A DNA stretch of 64,000 nucleotides, from the NCBI GenBank assembly GCA_003254905.1, contig QANU01075041.1, positions 92,767-156,766 of the forward strand. Direction: 5' to 3'. Numbering within the stretch: position 1 is the first letter of the stretch; each line of letters begins with the position of its first letter. The notes beneath the pieces were generated by a model. The model saw nothing but the letters and a program-made list of their open reading frames with translations, was not told the origin of the DNA and did no database searches. Position numbers and translations under genes: made by a program. The DNA comes from Nissolia schottii (taxonomy: Eukaryota; Streptophyta; Magnoliopsida; Fabales; Fabaceae). Below are positions 36,282-48,500 of the stretch, piece by piece.

Positions 36282-39200
36282 ATGGCACCTAAGAAGTCTA
36301 CTTCAACCCCCAAGAAGGCAAACCGACCACATCTGAATTGTCCAAGGCAGATTACAACAAAAAGGTATGATCTGTTTGGACTAGAAAGTGTATCATCTTA
36401 CATAAAACATAAGACATGATAACTAACTTGGTTGTTTGTGTTGCATGCAGTGCATAATCGAGTCAAAGTGCTCAGTGGCAAAAGTGCATGTTGTGGCGGA
36501 ATCACTTATCGCTGCACAAAAGAGGATAGTACAAGAAATGGGATTTGGGGCAATGCTCCAAGTCCCAAAGGTTAATGTCAACCATCCACTGGTGCATCAA
36601 CTGGTCAAACACTATGACTTTGCTACAAACACCATGGATGTGCCGAATAATGATAAGATCAAAGTTCGGGCAAACTACATAGGGGCTACACTAGGGCTGC
36701 CAGCAACAGGTATGATTTTATTTGGTTTTGTTTGTTTATTTTGTATACTGCTTATTTTATTAAAATAATCCATTGTCTTATGTTGCGCAACAAGTATGCC
36801 CCTCCTACAAATTGATTATGAGGAGGCAAGGTCTGTGGTGGCCTCTTACAAAAATAAGACTGTCCCAGCCCTGCAATCAGAAATAAGCACAGGAATAATT
36901 GGGGACAAATTCAGGAGCGCATACTTGCTCCTCCTAGTAAAGGCATTTCTATGACCGACAATGACACACAAGGTGTCAATTGACCACCTTCCTGGCCATT
37001 GTTGATGTGTCGAACCCTTCGGCATACAATTGGTCGGCCTTTATCCACGGCTTCTTGTTGGATATAAGAAAGGACTACCATGGAGGTGTAGTCAAGAATT
37101 GCAAGGGCTATGTGTATGTTCTGCAGGTATGTTATTCTTAATGTTTTATTTCAATAGTTGTGTCTCTTGTATATATTAGGCCTACTGTCCTAGTACTGTA
37201 ATGTCCAAATGCATGAAATAGTTCTGTCTCTGTGATTGAAGTTGTTGTGTCTCGTACTTTGTCATGGTCTATGTTTAAAAGTTGGTTGTGTCTTTTTGTA
37301 TTATACTGTTGTGTCTCCCTGTTGTATTTGGTTATGTCTGTTTACACAGAATGTGATCATGAAATTATGTTAATGTCTCTTACATTTCAGTTGTTGTACT
37401 TGCAAGCTACCCTCTTCAACGAGTACAACAACTCGGACAACGCAAACCCATGGATCGTCTACTGGACATCTAATCTAGTAGACACTTTTCTAAGTGATGA
37501 GAAGACCTGAGGAACGGTGAGTTTCACATGATGTAATTCCTTTTTTGCATTTTGTAATTTTTTATTCATAACTAATGATTTTTGTCTAATTTTTTATTTT
37601 TTGGTTTAGGGGCTTCTCACAAACTTTGTTGGTGATGTGAGAAACGTCACCAAGAGAAATAAGATAGAAGCAACAAAGCAATTTGCCTTTGTTGATGAGG
37701 CTAAATCAGATGAGGAACTGTATCTTAATGATGTCAGCTTTGACAATGAGCCTACTACCCCAAAAAAATCAAAGGGGAAAAAACAACAACAAAAAAACAA
37801 AAAAATGTAGGAGCTGAAGTTGCTGGGATTGGGGATGATGTGGGGGAATCATGGGAGCATCAAAATAGGTTGAGGTCCCCGAACGTGGAGGAGCAGGTAG
37901 TAGCCATGTCGTCAAGGTCTCCGATCGTGGAGGAGCCGGCAGAAGCCATGCCAGAAGTGGGGGATGTTGGGTAAGCTTATTTTATTAGTTATGTTCTTCA
38001 TTAATAATTTATTTTTTCTAACGTAACAGATGTGGCTGTGTCTTGCTTTGAATAAAGGTTATGTCTTTTGTAATGAAAGTCTCATGTCTAATGTTGTTTA
38101 GTTGTTAGGCCCGATATCATTGTTCAGTTAGGTGTGGTGTAACAAAATGGTTGTATCTCATTTTAAATAAAAGTTAGGTCTGCTATAGTATATGCCTTAT
38201 GTCTCATATTCTTTGATGGTTAGGTCTTGTGTCTATTATACTTATTTGTTCATGTTTATTGTGATAGGGTCGTCAATGAGGCCACAACATTTGGGGATAC
38301 TAAGGGTGAGGACGAACCTGAATCCAACACGGATGAAATCGTCCTTCGTGTTATAAATTGGGGGATAGATGCACCAAGTTTTGACTTGCTTCTTAATGCG
38401 GAAACACAACCATCCCCATTGACGTTGGCATTACAGACTCCAAGATTGGACCAGCGTGTCAATGAATCAAATGCTCCCATGTCTACATGGCCACCCCAAC
38501 CCTCTACACCACTACATCCATCTACAACAACTTTACAAACCCCCACCACCAACTTCCAACCTTCAATGCTAACCCGCAACCATCTTTAGACCAACCCCCC
38601 CTGCACGCACTACTAGCAGCACCACCAGCAATTCCGAACCACCAATTGTTGCAAAACCCTTGTACAACATCTACACGGACCAAAAAGTCCGTGATATGTT
38701 GTATGATTGGTGCATTAGCAACACCAAACAAATGGTTACAGACTTGTCTTACAAGCCGTTCACATTGGTGGGCATAGCCTCTGCATATATTGAAGATGCG
38801 GTAAAAATATTGCTCACCATTTTCATGTTTGTGTTATTGATCTTGAAAATGAGTATTTTAATTTATTTTTCTTTTTTCCTTTAATTTCAGTTTATTACTT
38901 ATGTCACTTACGTCTTTAATAATGTTCCAAAATATTCTCGCGGAGCCAGGACATCTTCTATCTAAGGCTCAACGTTGTTGTAAGTAAAATTATTTTTATT
39001 TTACTGGTTGTGTCTCAAATTGCAAATTGGTTGTGTCTAAAAGTGTAAACTGGTTATGTCTGAAAATATAAAATTGTGTCTGATGCTACAAAATGGTTGT
39101 GTCTGAAAATGTAAATTGGTTGTATTTGATAAGGTTGTGTCTGAAAATGTAAACTGGTTGTGTCTAATGCTGCAAAATGGTTGTGTCTGAAAATGTAAAT

Positions 39201-39921
39201 TAGTTGTGTCTAATATTGGAAAATGGTTGTCTCTATACATATTTTGATTGTGTCTACTTTTAATATGTTGTTACAGAATGGCTTGGTGAATGAAGCCAGG
39301 AAAGAGTGGATGGAAAATGGCAAGTACACACCACTTTTTCCTGATTATGAAACTTACTTTTGGGAGCCAACATTGGCAAAAGGGAAGCGATGGGTAAGAA
39401 TAACTATATTTGTCCTATTTTAGTTTATTTATTTATTCATTCATTTTATTTCAATAATAAATTCCCAATTCTATTGCAAGTGATGATCCCTTGTTTTCCG
39501 AACGAGCACTGATGGCTATTTGTAGTTGACACTGTAACTCGCAAATAATACTCCTTGTGCTCGCTCCACAGTGAATGTCCTGTTGATGATAAGAAGATCT
39601 GCACCTTGGTATCTCTAACTATTTTTCAAACACATTTTTTTCTTTTTTTAATTTAAATTAATATGACACAAGAAAGCCAACCCAGACTTTGAGTACACAT
39701 GGGATGACTTCTAACTAATTTGGTTGGACATGCTAAAGCAACCTAATCATATGTCACTTTAACTACTCACTCGCCTATTTTATTACTATAACAATTGTTA
39801 TTTAAATTACATTAATCTTATTTCAATCTCTATTTCTATAACAATCATGAGTGTGGAGTGTTCACAATTAAAAACATGGAGCTATGGATGCATGGCGTAC
39901 AAATGCCAACCTGGAGAGAAG
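36282..39921 (+). pseudogene. Ulp1/C48 protease-like transposon gene (VANC- or Kaonashi-like), broken
   Basis: The start is an ATG at 36282 (MAPKKSTSTPKKANRP) in an exon 36282-36365, followed by exon 36451-36709. The latter encodes IVQEMGFGAMLQVPKV and ends near YIGATLGLPATG, the N-terminal module seen in plant transposon-borne Ulp1-like proteins. A third exon (about 36795-37125) reads FRSAYLLLLVKAFL, then after a stop and a frameshift TFLAIVDVSNPSAYNW. A basic Lys-rich segment follows at 37740-37810. The protease end is recognisable as PNEH (His, about 39508) before a WLFVVD segment, then NHECGVFTIKNMELWMHG (about 39845-39900), whose Cys fits the C48 catalytic cysteine. At least four in-frame stops and one frameshift are present. 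C48 enzymes cleave SUMO-like conjugates; this copy cannot make a full protein. Confidence 0.7.
38970..39275 (+). repeat. GGTTGTGTCT array in a long intron
   Basis: About eleven copies of (A/C)TGGTTGTGTCTGAAAATGT-like units, period 22-25 bases, lie immediately upstream of the exon beginning at about 39277. This is the most regular of the arrays. Confidence 0.9.
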
Positions 39922-39939
39922 TAAGCATAATTTAATTGT

Positions 39940-40546
39940 TTTCTTTAATGGTTATGTCTTTCTATATTATATAGTCGTGTCTAATAGTGCTACATGTCTG
40001 TGTCTGAGTATATTTTATGGTTGTGCCTGATGATGCTAAAAGGTTGTGTCTGCTATGTTATATAGTTGTGTCTGATTGTGCTACATCGTTGTGTTTGCCT
40101 ATATTATATGGTTGTGTCTTCTATAAATTGTGGTTATGTCCCCTTATGTAATAAGAATAAGGTTGTGTCTTATTCTGAAATACAATTTTGTCTGTATTAA
40201 TTTTTTTTGTCTACATTAACAAATCGACTACATCATCTTGCCAAAGTAGATCTTGTGTGACATTTTCCCTTACCCATCCAACAAGATGCGTAAGCAGTTA
40301 GTAAAAATGGTTTAGTAGCAAAGCAAAAATACATGTCATAGCAAAAGGGAACAAAAAGCGAGTGTGAATGCGCGTAGCCCTTTCTGTGATCCAAACATAG
40401 ATGAGCTACTAAAAGGAAAAAGAGGCGATAAAAAGAAAGCGATGCAACTAATTCTATTTTTTTAAAGACAAAACTACATGTTTGTGTAGTACAATATTTG
40501 TACATATTTTATTCACAAAAGGGCATTTTTTATTCTCGCCTTGCTC

Positions 40547-40599
<53 letters not shown>

Positions 40600-41060
40600 A
40601 TCGGTTGGGTCTCGTGTAAATATATGGTTAGGTGTGGATTAGTAAAGAGATTTAGGTCTGAATCCACTGGAGGTTAGGTCCCATCGAATTATTTGGTTAG
40701 GTCTCATGCAGTAACGTGGTTATGTCTCACGTATTAAGGCAGTTAGATCCTTTAAATAATAGTGCACCGTACATCTTTTAAACGAATTAGACTTCTTTCT
40801 AATAAGTAATAATTTTAACAGTTAGTGAAAAAATCTGAGTGAACCATGGAAGAAAATTGGTTATGTCTTGTTTAAGAAAGTTGTCTCATTTTACGAACGG
40901 TTGTGTCTAAAAATAAAAAAGGGTGTGTCTGAATAAAACAAATAGTTATGTCGAAGTAAAACAAATGGTTGCGTCTGATAAAAATAAATGGTTGTGTCTA
41001 AAATATGAAAATGGTTGACTTCGATTGAAATAAATGGTTAGGTCTCATTTATACAAATTC
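39940..41060 (+). repeat. GGTTGTGTCT arrays between the convergent genes
   Basis: Dispersed copies (TGGTTGTGTCT, GGTTAGGTCT, GGTTATGTCT) lie at 39945-40190 and 40605-41060. The block 40855-41045 is homologous to 35607-35800, starting ATTGGTTATGTCTTG in both and keeping the order of the following units. A (TG)n(TA)n microsatellite occupies 40547-40593. Confidence 0.8.
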
Positions 41061-41217
41061 AGTTAGTCTTTACCTTCTTGATTACTTTCTTTATAGCTTT
41101 CTTCGTTAAAGATTTCTTTCTAAGCTTAATTGGGCGACCCTTCCTTCTAAAACGTTTTGGGCTAACATCAATCACATTAGTTGCTTGTTTTTCACACGAT
41201 GCTTGTTTTGTTTCTCA

Positions 41218-44200
41218 TGATATATCCATCATTAATCGTCCAAGGCTCGTTAGTCCCTCTATATAAAATTGACTTCGTTGTTCGGATCTTGATGCGACTT
41301 TAGCAAAGTCATATGAAATCATAATAGCTTCATCATAACGAGCTATCATAGCTGGCACACGAGTTTCATCACGAATACTCTTTATGCGGATGTGCCTTCG
41401 AGTTATGTTCTTGCTCCATCGTTGTAGTATATATCTTTGTGGTAATTGTTTCACTCGTTGGACACCCAACATAGCAATGGCATGACAGCATAAAATGCCG
41501 CTAAACTCAAATCGCTTGCACAAGCACTTGACCTCATTGTTGTTTGCTTGGAACTCCACCTCATATGACCTATCCCATGAGCTTGAATTATCTACCACCA
41601 CGTTTTACACTACCCTTAACTCATCTTGTGACTTCATAATAGCATTGCAATCGATCTTTGCACGAAGTTCTTTTTGCACCTCTCGATACTTGGAAATAGT
41701 GTACTCGACTTGAAATTGTCTCTCAAATGCAATCTTTGATGCACATTGAATTGAAGTATTAAAGTCTTTGAAATAAGCTTCTTCTTCTATTTGAACCTTC
41801 CTGGCAAGCGCTGAAACCACCACACAAATGAAAGTGTCATCTGGTGTGAAATTAAATTAAGACCTAACGCCCTAGCATTATGAGACCTAACCATACTATG
41901 CTGACAGACATAACCATCTTAATTAACATAAAAAAATACCACAACTAACCATTATCGTACTGGTTCACAAATTGGTGAAGGCTGCTACTTGAGTTGAGGA
42001 AGCCATCAAAAAATGCATTCATACTTTCACTTCTTTGTGTGCTTGACGTGTCAGTCAAAAATTCATCTCTAAAGTATACCATGACCCATCTATGGCAATT
42101 ATTAAAGACTTTTGTGCAAATTTATCGTCAATAAAAAATATATATTGCTAGACCCCATTATATATACACACACACACACACAAACCAGAGGGACCTAACT
42201 ATACCTGAAATTCATGCATTATTTTGAAGACTATATCTGTCGACAAGCACATTACATTCCCTTTCAAACTCTTCAACAGTGTGTTATAAACAAACTTATT
42301 AATATCCTCCTTGATGCTTAAATACTCTGTGAATCCCTTTAACTTGTCTGGAACTTTCTTCAATATGTGCCAAATACACCAACGATGACGAGTTGTGGGG
42401 AACACTACTTCAATTCCATGCTTTATTGACATGCATTGGTCTGTTATGATTCTCAATGTTGCCTTCCCCTTCATGCATCTCGAGAAACATTGAAATAGTC
42501 AAAGAAAATATTCTTTCTCTTCAGATGAAAGCAACCCACATCCAAGCAAAACAGAATTTCCATGATGATTAACACCAACAAAACATGTAAAAGACATATT
42601 GTACTTATAGATAAAATTATAACTGTGGTTATGTCTGCTATAATAACACGATTAGGTCAGGTTTGGTAAAATAAGTTAGGACTATAGCCACATAAAGTTG
42701 TGTCTTATGTTATTATGTGGTTACGTCACATACAATATTTTGGTTAGGTCTCAAATATAAAAGTAGTTAGGTCATATAAATAAATGTACTGTACATGTTA
42801 GTCAAGCATGTCGTGTCAAACAAGATCACATCTCCAAAATATTAGTATGCCGCTCGACTCCTAGCATCACACCAAAAAGCATGGGTGATTCGCCTCTCAT
42901 CATCATTTAGAATTTCATAGTAAAAGTTGCCATTTTGAGCCTGCATCCTATGAAAGTATTGGATCATGGCTTGGCCATCCCCTTCTGACCTAACACTTCT
43001 AACTTCCGTCCTTACGAAATTCCTAACATCCCTATCTGTGAATGTAATATTTTCTTCTCCACCAACTTCATGTAACAAAGAGTCATAAGTCTTGTATGTT
43101 CGTACCCCTGCACTATCATCCACCTCAACCCTCTTTTTTGCAAACATTAGTATGAATTTGTTGGATGCAAATTGTCTTATTTTGATGGACTTGTTGCATG
43201 AGAATGCTCCAAAACAACTTTGTTGATCACCCAAGCCACGCTAGTGTTCTTTGATGTAATGATCTTGGCCTTGCAATTTGCAGCAACAGAAGGGTTCGTC
43301 CTCTTTGATGGTGGTAACTTCAATCGATTCTTACCCTCCCTAACACATGTAATTATATGGTATAACGGAACCCGAAATACATCAGATTTTGTATTTCTAA
43401 TCTTGCACTCAAATCTCACGTTAGTTGTATAGTCTTTATAACAATCACGAACATCCTCAACGGATTCAAATTGCATACCAACAATTTGGATAATAATATT
43501 TGTACTTGATTCACCTCTATACAAACATGTAAAAAAAATTCATATCTAATAAAATACATCTAACTTGTAATTCAAAAAAGACCTAACAGCACTTACAAGT
43601 CATACTTAGACAATATAATCAATTAAACTTTATTTAATTCATTCATTAAAATACCTTCAGGTTCTTCAAAGTTTGACAACATCATCCCTGCATTTTCGTC
43701 ATATGTTGCTAAAACAATCTCTTCATTATTAACGTCAGTGGTTACTTGAGTTGGAGTGTTGGAGCCACGTACCACACTCTCTGTAAAGTAAGACACAACA
43801 ACTGTGTTGTAAGAGATTTAACCATTATTCAATTGTAGACCTAACTTATCAACTTTGTAAGACATAACTTTATTTAGTTCATTCATTAAAATACCTTCAG
43901 GTTCTTCAACGTTTGACACTATCATCGTTGCATTCTCGTCATATGTTGCTAAAACAATCTCTTCATTGTTAACGTCAATGGCACCTTGGGTTGGAATGCT
44001 GGAGCCACGAACCACACTCTCTGTGAAGTAAGACACAACGACTGTGTTATAAGACACCTAACCATTATTCAATTGTAGAGACAACCATTTTATTATAAGA
44101 GACTTAACGTTCATTTTATTTTAGACCTAATCGTTGTTTATCTTCAGACAGAATCGTTGTTTATCTTTAGACACAACCGTCATGTATGATAATTACCTTC

Positions 44201-44314
44201 CAACAATGTGGGTTGGGGCGGCGCCGCCGTAGCATAGTTGAAACTATCCAACAACTCCATGAACGACGACTCATTGCCAGAGAAATTTAGTGGATTCATC
44301 GTTGACGGCTCCAT
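41218..44314 (-). pseudogene. MURA/FAR1-type MULE transposase, broken
   Basis: Minus strand. The first exon, 44197-44314, starts at ATG (MEPSTMNPLNFSGNESS). Then come two near-identical acidic exons (about 43870-44020 and 43630-43780), a FAR1-type DNA-binding region (43180-43500, with VRFECKIRNTKSD and VVLEHSHATSPSK), the MULE catalytic core (VILFDTT at about 42820, FVGVNHHGNS at 42570, RIITDQC at 42430, RWCIWHILKK), and a SWIM zinc finger (CLCKRFEFSGILCCHAIA, about 41450-41540). Pathogenic changes include a frameshift at about 43195, a stop replacing Gln in the 'AAYQYFGD' region at about 42840, a Trp-to-stop at about 42508, and a stop before NVVVD at about 41604. The two Asp positions fit the DDE motif of MULE transposases, which cut and paste the element in the nucleus. 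Introns also contain GGTTATGTCT-type motifs. Confidence 0.85.
43630..44110 (-). repeat. 240-base tandem duplication of a transposase exon
   Basis: TTCATTCATTAAAATACC occurs at an offset of exactly 240 bases (43639 and 43879), and the downstream ATTATTCAATTGTAGA also repeats at 240. Each unit carries one exon (GGSSIPTQ…EEPEG type) with its splice sites. The copies differ at roughly one base in ten. Confidence 0.9.
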
Positions 44315-44565
44315 GAAACGATATCAGATCAAAATCACAGAACAAAGATGAAGAAAACACAGAGATGAAAAACAAACAAGCAACAACTATGAAAACACAG
44401 AGTAAAACCAGATCAAAATGTAAAGAGTGAGAAAACACAAAGAGACGAAGAAGGCGGTTATCTCAAAGAAGGCGCGTGGTTCGTTAAGGTGAGCACTTTG
44501 CTGACTCAACCGAGAAGTTTAATAAAATAGGATGGGTGCACAACAGGTGCATTGAGTGTGCAAGA

Positions 44566-45290
44566 ATAATTATCTTTAAAAAATATATATCCTCAACTAA
44601 TAAATCAAACAATCTTATGTTATTGAATTATAAGATTTTTTTAACATTATAAAATAAAGTCACTTACCATAAATTTTAAGAAACAAAAGATTAGTTAATT
44701 AACTATAAAATAAAGAGGGTTAAAATTAGGATGTTACATAATTCGTAGAAGTAAACCTAGGTTCTGAAACCAGTAAGCTTGCGTACTATATAAAGCCATT
44801 TTTCAATTTCACATTTGTTTGATTCAATTACAAACATCCTTACTTTGAATGAAATAATTTCCTCGATACATTTGCTCTCATCTTTATCTTTTATCTCTTT
44901 TTTTTAATGTTAATAAAAGGCTTAAAAGACTTTTAACCACTTCTCAGTCACATTGCTAATTTTCTTTTATGTCTCTCTTTATATTCTTTTGTCTTATTAT
45001 ATCCTTCTATATAAGTGTATATTTCTTCTCAGAAATTTTCCTCACAAAATAAAACTACTCATTATTTCCCTCACAAAATAAGTCACTAAAAATTAATTTT
45101 AAAAAATAAAAATAAAAATAAAAGACAAATTCAAGAGGGCCTCCTAGTCATGCTCCGCAATACAAAAAAAGTTGTAACGGCAATACACTTACCATTCATT
45201 CATCCTCCACTAATTTTCCATGCGTTGTCGTTTTGACGATTCCCTTGAACAAAACGCACACACCGTTCTGCGGCCAATTCTCCTGCGATT
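44566..45290. other. Intergenic region upstream of the VTI gene
   Basis: AT-rich DNA with no gene. The last 100 bases (45190-45300) become GC-richer, as expected of the VTI promoter and leader. Confidence 0.5.
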
Positions 45291-45333
45291 CCTGAATTGA
45301 CCGGCGTCGTTTCCGATTCTCCGGCCACCGCAG

Positions 45334-45574
45334 GTTCGTCCCCAGTCTCGTTCTCACGCTCCCCTTCACCGTTTCACTTCTCTCTCGGATTATCGCGCCG
45401 CCGATCAGAACCTAACTTTTACTTTTCAATGCTTCTTTGCTTTGTTTGTTTTGACCGAATTAGGGTTTCGTTATTCGATCCTCGACGGTTTGAATTTCGT
45501 TTAGCTATATGCGATAATTGATTCTTTTATTTTTTTTCTGTGAAGTTTTGTTGTTGTTGTCGATAATCGAACAG
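45334..45574 (+). other. Probable 5' UTR intron of the VTI gene
   Basis: CACCGCAG|GTTCGTCC at 45333/45334 and AATCGAACAG|AGGG at 45574/45575 are good donor and acceptor sites flanking leader sequence just before the start codon at 45597. Confidence 0.6.
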
Positions 45575-45596
45575 AGGGAGTAGAAGGTTCTGGACG

Positions 45597-48500
45597 ATGA
45601 GCAACGTGTTCGAGGGATACGAGCGCCAGTACTGCGAGCTTTCGGCTAATCTGTCAAAGAAGTGCACTGCAGCTACTTCTCTTAATGGAGGTATATGATG
45701 ATCCTTGCTTGATCTTACGTTTATTTATTTAATTTTGTGTATTTAATCCTTTGATTGAAGAATATATTATCAGTATCTAAAAGCTTATTTGAGAAAAATA
45801 AATGAGCTGTATAATCTCCTTTATACAGCTCATTTTTTTGGACAAAAAAAAAAATCTCCTTGCAGGTCCTTGTAAGTGAAAAGTATAAATTTGGGAGTGG
45901 CAATGTCTTATGTCTCACAGTTGTATCGTACTTGGAATGTCTATAGTATCATTTTTGAAGTTGTATGCTACTATGTGGAGCAGAAACTGCCTTCTGTGTG
46001 TGGGCTTTAAGCTGTAGGACTGACAAACGATTGGAAGCTTTTAGCCCGACAGGAGGAATTATTGAATTTTATGATTTTATGCTGGAGGAATATGCATTCC
46101 ATTCATGATCTTTTGATTTTCTGTTCGATCTGCAGAGCAAAAGAAGCAAAAAGTTTCTGAAATAAAGTCTGGAATCGATGAAGCAGAAGCTTTGGTACTT
46201 TCTTAACCCTTTTTTCAATTGGAAAGCTGAATTTGTTTCTAATGTGGTTTTGCTAGTGAATTTGTAGATTCGAAAAATGGACCTTGAAGCAAGAAGTTTG
46301 CAGCCAAACATAAAGGCTGTGCTTCTTGCTAAGTTGCGGGAGTATAAATCGGATCTGAACAATCTTAAGAGTGAAGTGAAGAAAATCGTATCTGGTAATA
46401 TAAACCCTTCTGCACGGGATGAGTTGTTGGAATCAGGCATGGCAGATGCTATGACGGTATGATTCACTTATTTTAACATCCTTTATTGATGTTGAAATCA
46501 AAGATTATCAATTGTGTTGTGAAACTATAATGAAGAAACAATTTGATCTTTGTCAAGAGCCATCACCGTAAAAAACTTAAGTTGTTGGGTAAAGACGATT
46601 TAATGATTCATTTTATATCTTAACACGTCTCTCATGCAAGAGCTTCTCAAGAATCATCTCTCCCAAAAACTTAAGTTGTTGGGTAAAGACAATTGAATTT
46701 TTTTTATATCTCAACAATCTTCTCTTTTCTTTATAGGTATATAACCTTTAGGTATTGCAAACAAAAGTTAGGCTGTAGATCACATTGGCACTGTACAGCA
46801 ATGATTAATTAAGATACTACTTTGAAGCTCTTTGAATGGAAGAGACATACATGAAATCAATATCAAAGTATATTGACCAAAATAGTGCGCATGAAACTTA
46901 TTGATCAATAAGCAATTGCCCATATTTATCTTTCTCTGTTTTATGTTTCCATATCTCTAGTAGGTTGATGACTTTGTTCTTAGTAATAACAATCATGTAG
47001 GAGATTCATCCATTTCATGATGGGTGGAAAAAAGTGAATGAAACTAATGCTATCATCCTGAGTGAATTTCTTAAAACTTTTCAAATGGAAGGCAGTTTTA
47101 TGATTTTTTTAAAGTGCAGCTAATGAAGTTGCAAACATAAGGGTTACAGCAAAAAAATGAAATAACAAAAGGACTATAATTTGTAAGTATCATTTTATGC
47201 TTCAAGAAGGAAATGATATAATACCTTAAAACAGAGAAATAATAGCAACCTTTGTTGGCAGATAAATTGTAACTAAATAGTATGTTGTAATCCTGATGAT
47301 GGATACTTTCTAGTGAATCAGACTCAAAAGCAAAATATTAGACGTTTCGAGGTCAAATGTAAGATTCTTTTTTATCACAAAAAAAAAATGAGTTTAGATT
47401 CATTGCATTGAAATGGCCGTAGTAATTTCTATACACAAACCAATTATTGTTTATTTTCTTGAGATTTAATTGATCCATTGGCATGTGGCTTATTTGATGT
47501 TGTCATGTTTTATGATAGAAATACCTTTTCATTAGGGTACAATTTATCTCCCAACAACCGTGTATGTTGGCTCTGCCACAGCCTATTAGTTCATTTTAGC
47601 TACACGTACAATGTAGATAAGAGAATCAACATTTAACAATAGTTTCAACAGCGTTGTGTTACCCATGCAATGGGAAGATAACCTCACACTAATTATGAAA
47701 ATTGTAATATTTGTAATCTTTTATATTAATTATCTCTAGCCAAATTAATCTAAGATAAATTATGGATTATCTACATATTAATATTCTAGTTTATTTGATT
47801 GGATAAGTATCAAAGTTTTAATCTGGTCATTAATGGATAAATAGATGATTAATATACCTTTTTCTACCAGCTGGTGCTTTGATGGTAATAAATATTCTGT
47901 GAATGGTAGGCGAGGCCTCTAAAATTTTATTTATGTTTCTTAGACTAAATTGCTCGGCATTTTATCCAACAATGTCGGCTTTCTTGAGTCGTATTGTAGC
48001 AAATGGCTTTTCTGTTTGTCTGACCCGATGTGGAGAATGACTGAGTATAGATTCAATTTATTTTTTTCTGAACACTCATATTTCTTGAATTTGTACCACC
48101 AAAAAGCTGACACCAACTTCTTATTTGAATACATTAGGCATCATCTGACCAGAGAGCAAGATTAATGATGTCAACTGAGAGGTTGAACAAGACTAGTGAT
48201 AGAGTTAAGGACAGTAGGAGAACAATGTTGGAGACAGAGGAGCTTGGTGTTTCAATTCTTCAAGATTTGCATTCTCAGCGACAATCTCTGTTGCATGCAC
48301 ATAACACGGTAATCCTTTTCTTTCTTGTTTAATATATGATATGCTTGTGTTTCTATTAGTAATATGATTCTCTGCATATTTTGGTGTTCTGTTACAATAA
48401 TTTCTGTATGCATGCTCTTTGTGACTGTTACCTTGAGTTATGCTCAAAATTGCTTGTCACCTTCATTTTTCTATCCTTTGTATGCAAGTAACTTAACAGT

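Larger units (their letters stand above)
35170..44565. mobile_element. Mutator-like element (MULE) with Ulp1-like and MURA genes, decayed
   Basis: A roughly 9.4 kb unit in which a plus-strand gene with a C48/Ulp1-like C-terminus (36282-39921) faces a minus-strand MURA/FAR1-type transposase gene (41218-44314). The outer ends carry only short similarity: GCACAGTCAGTGCAC at about 35183-35197 and, inverted at the right, GCACACTCAATGCAC at about 44548-44562 (13 of 15 matching). No convincing 9-bp target duplication was found, so the ends are provisional. Long non-coding stretches carry a dispersed GGTTGTGTCT motif. Arrangements of this kind are known from Kaonashi/CUMULE-like MULEs with Ulp1-like genes and from VANDAL non-TIR MULEs. 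Stops and frameshifts in both genes show that this copy is inactive. Confidence 0.75.
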
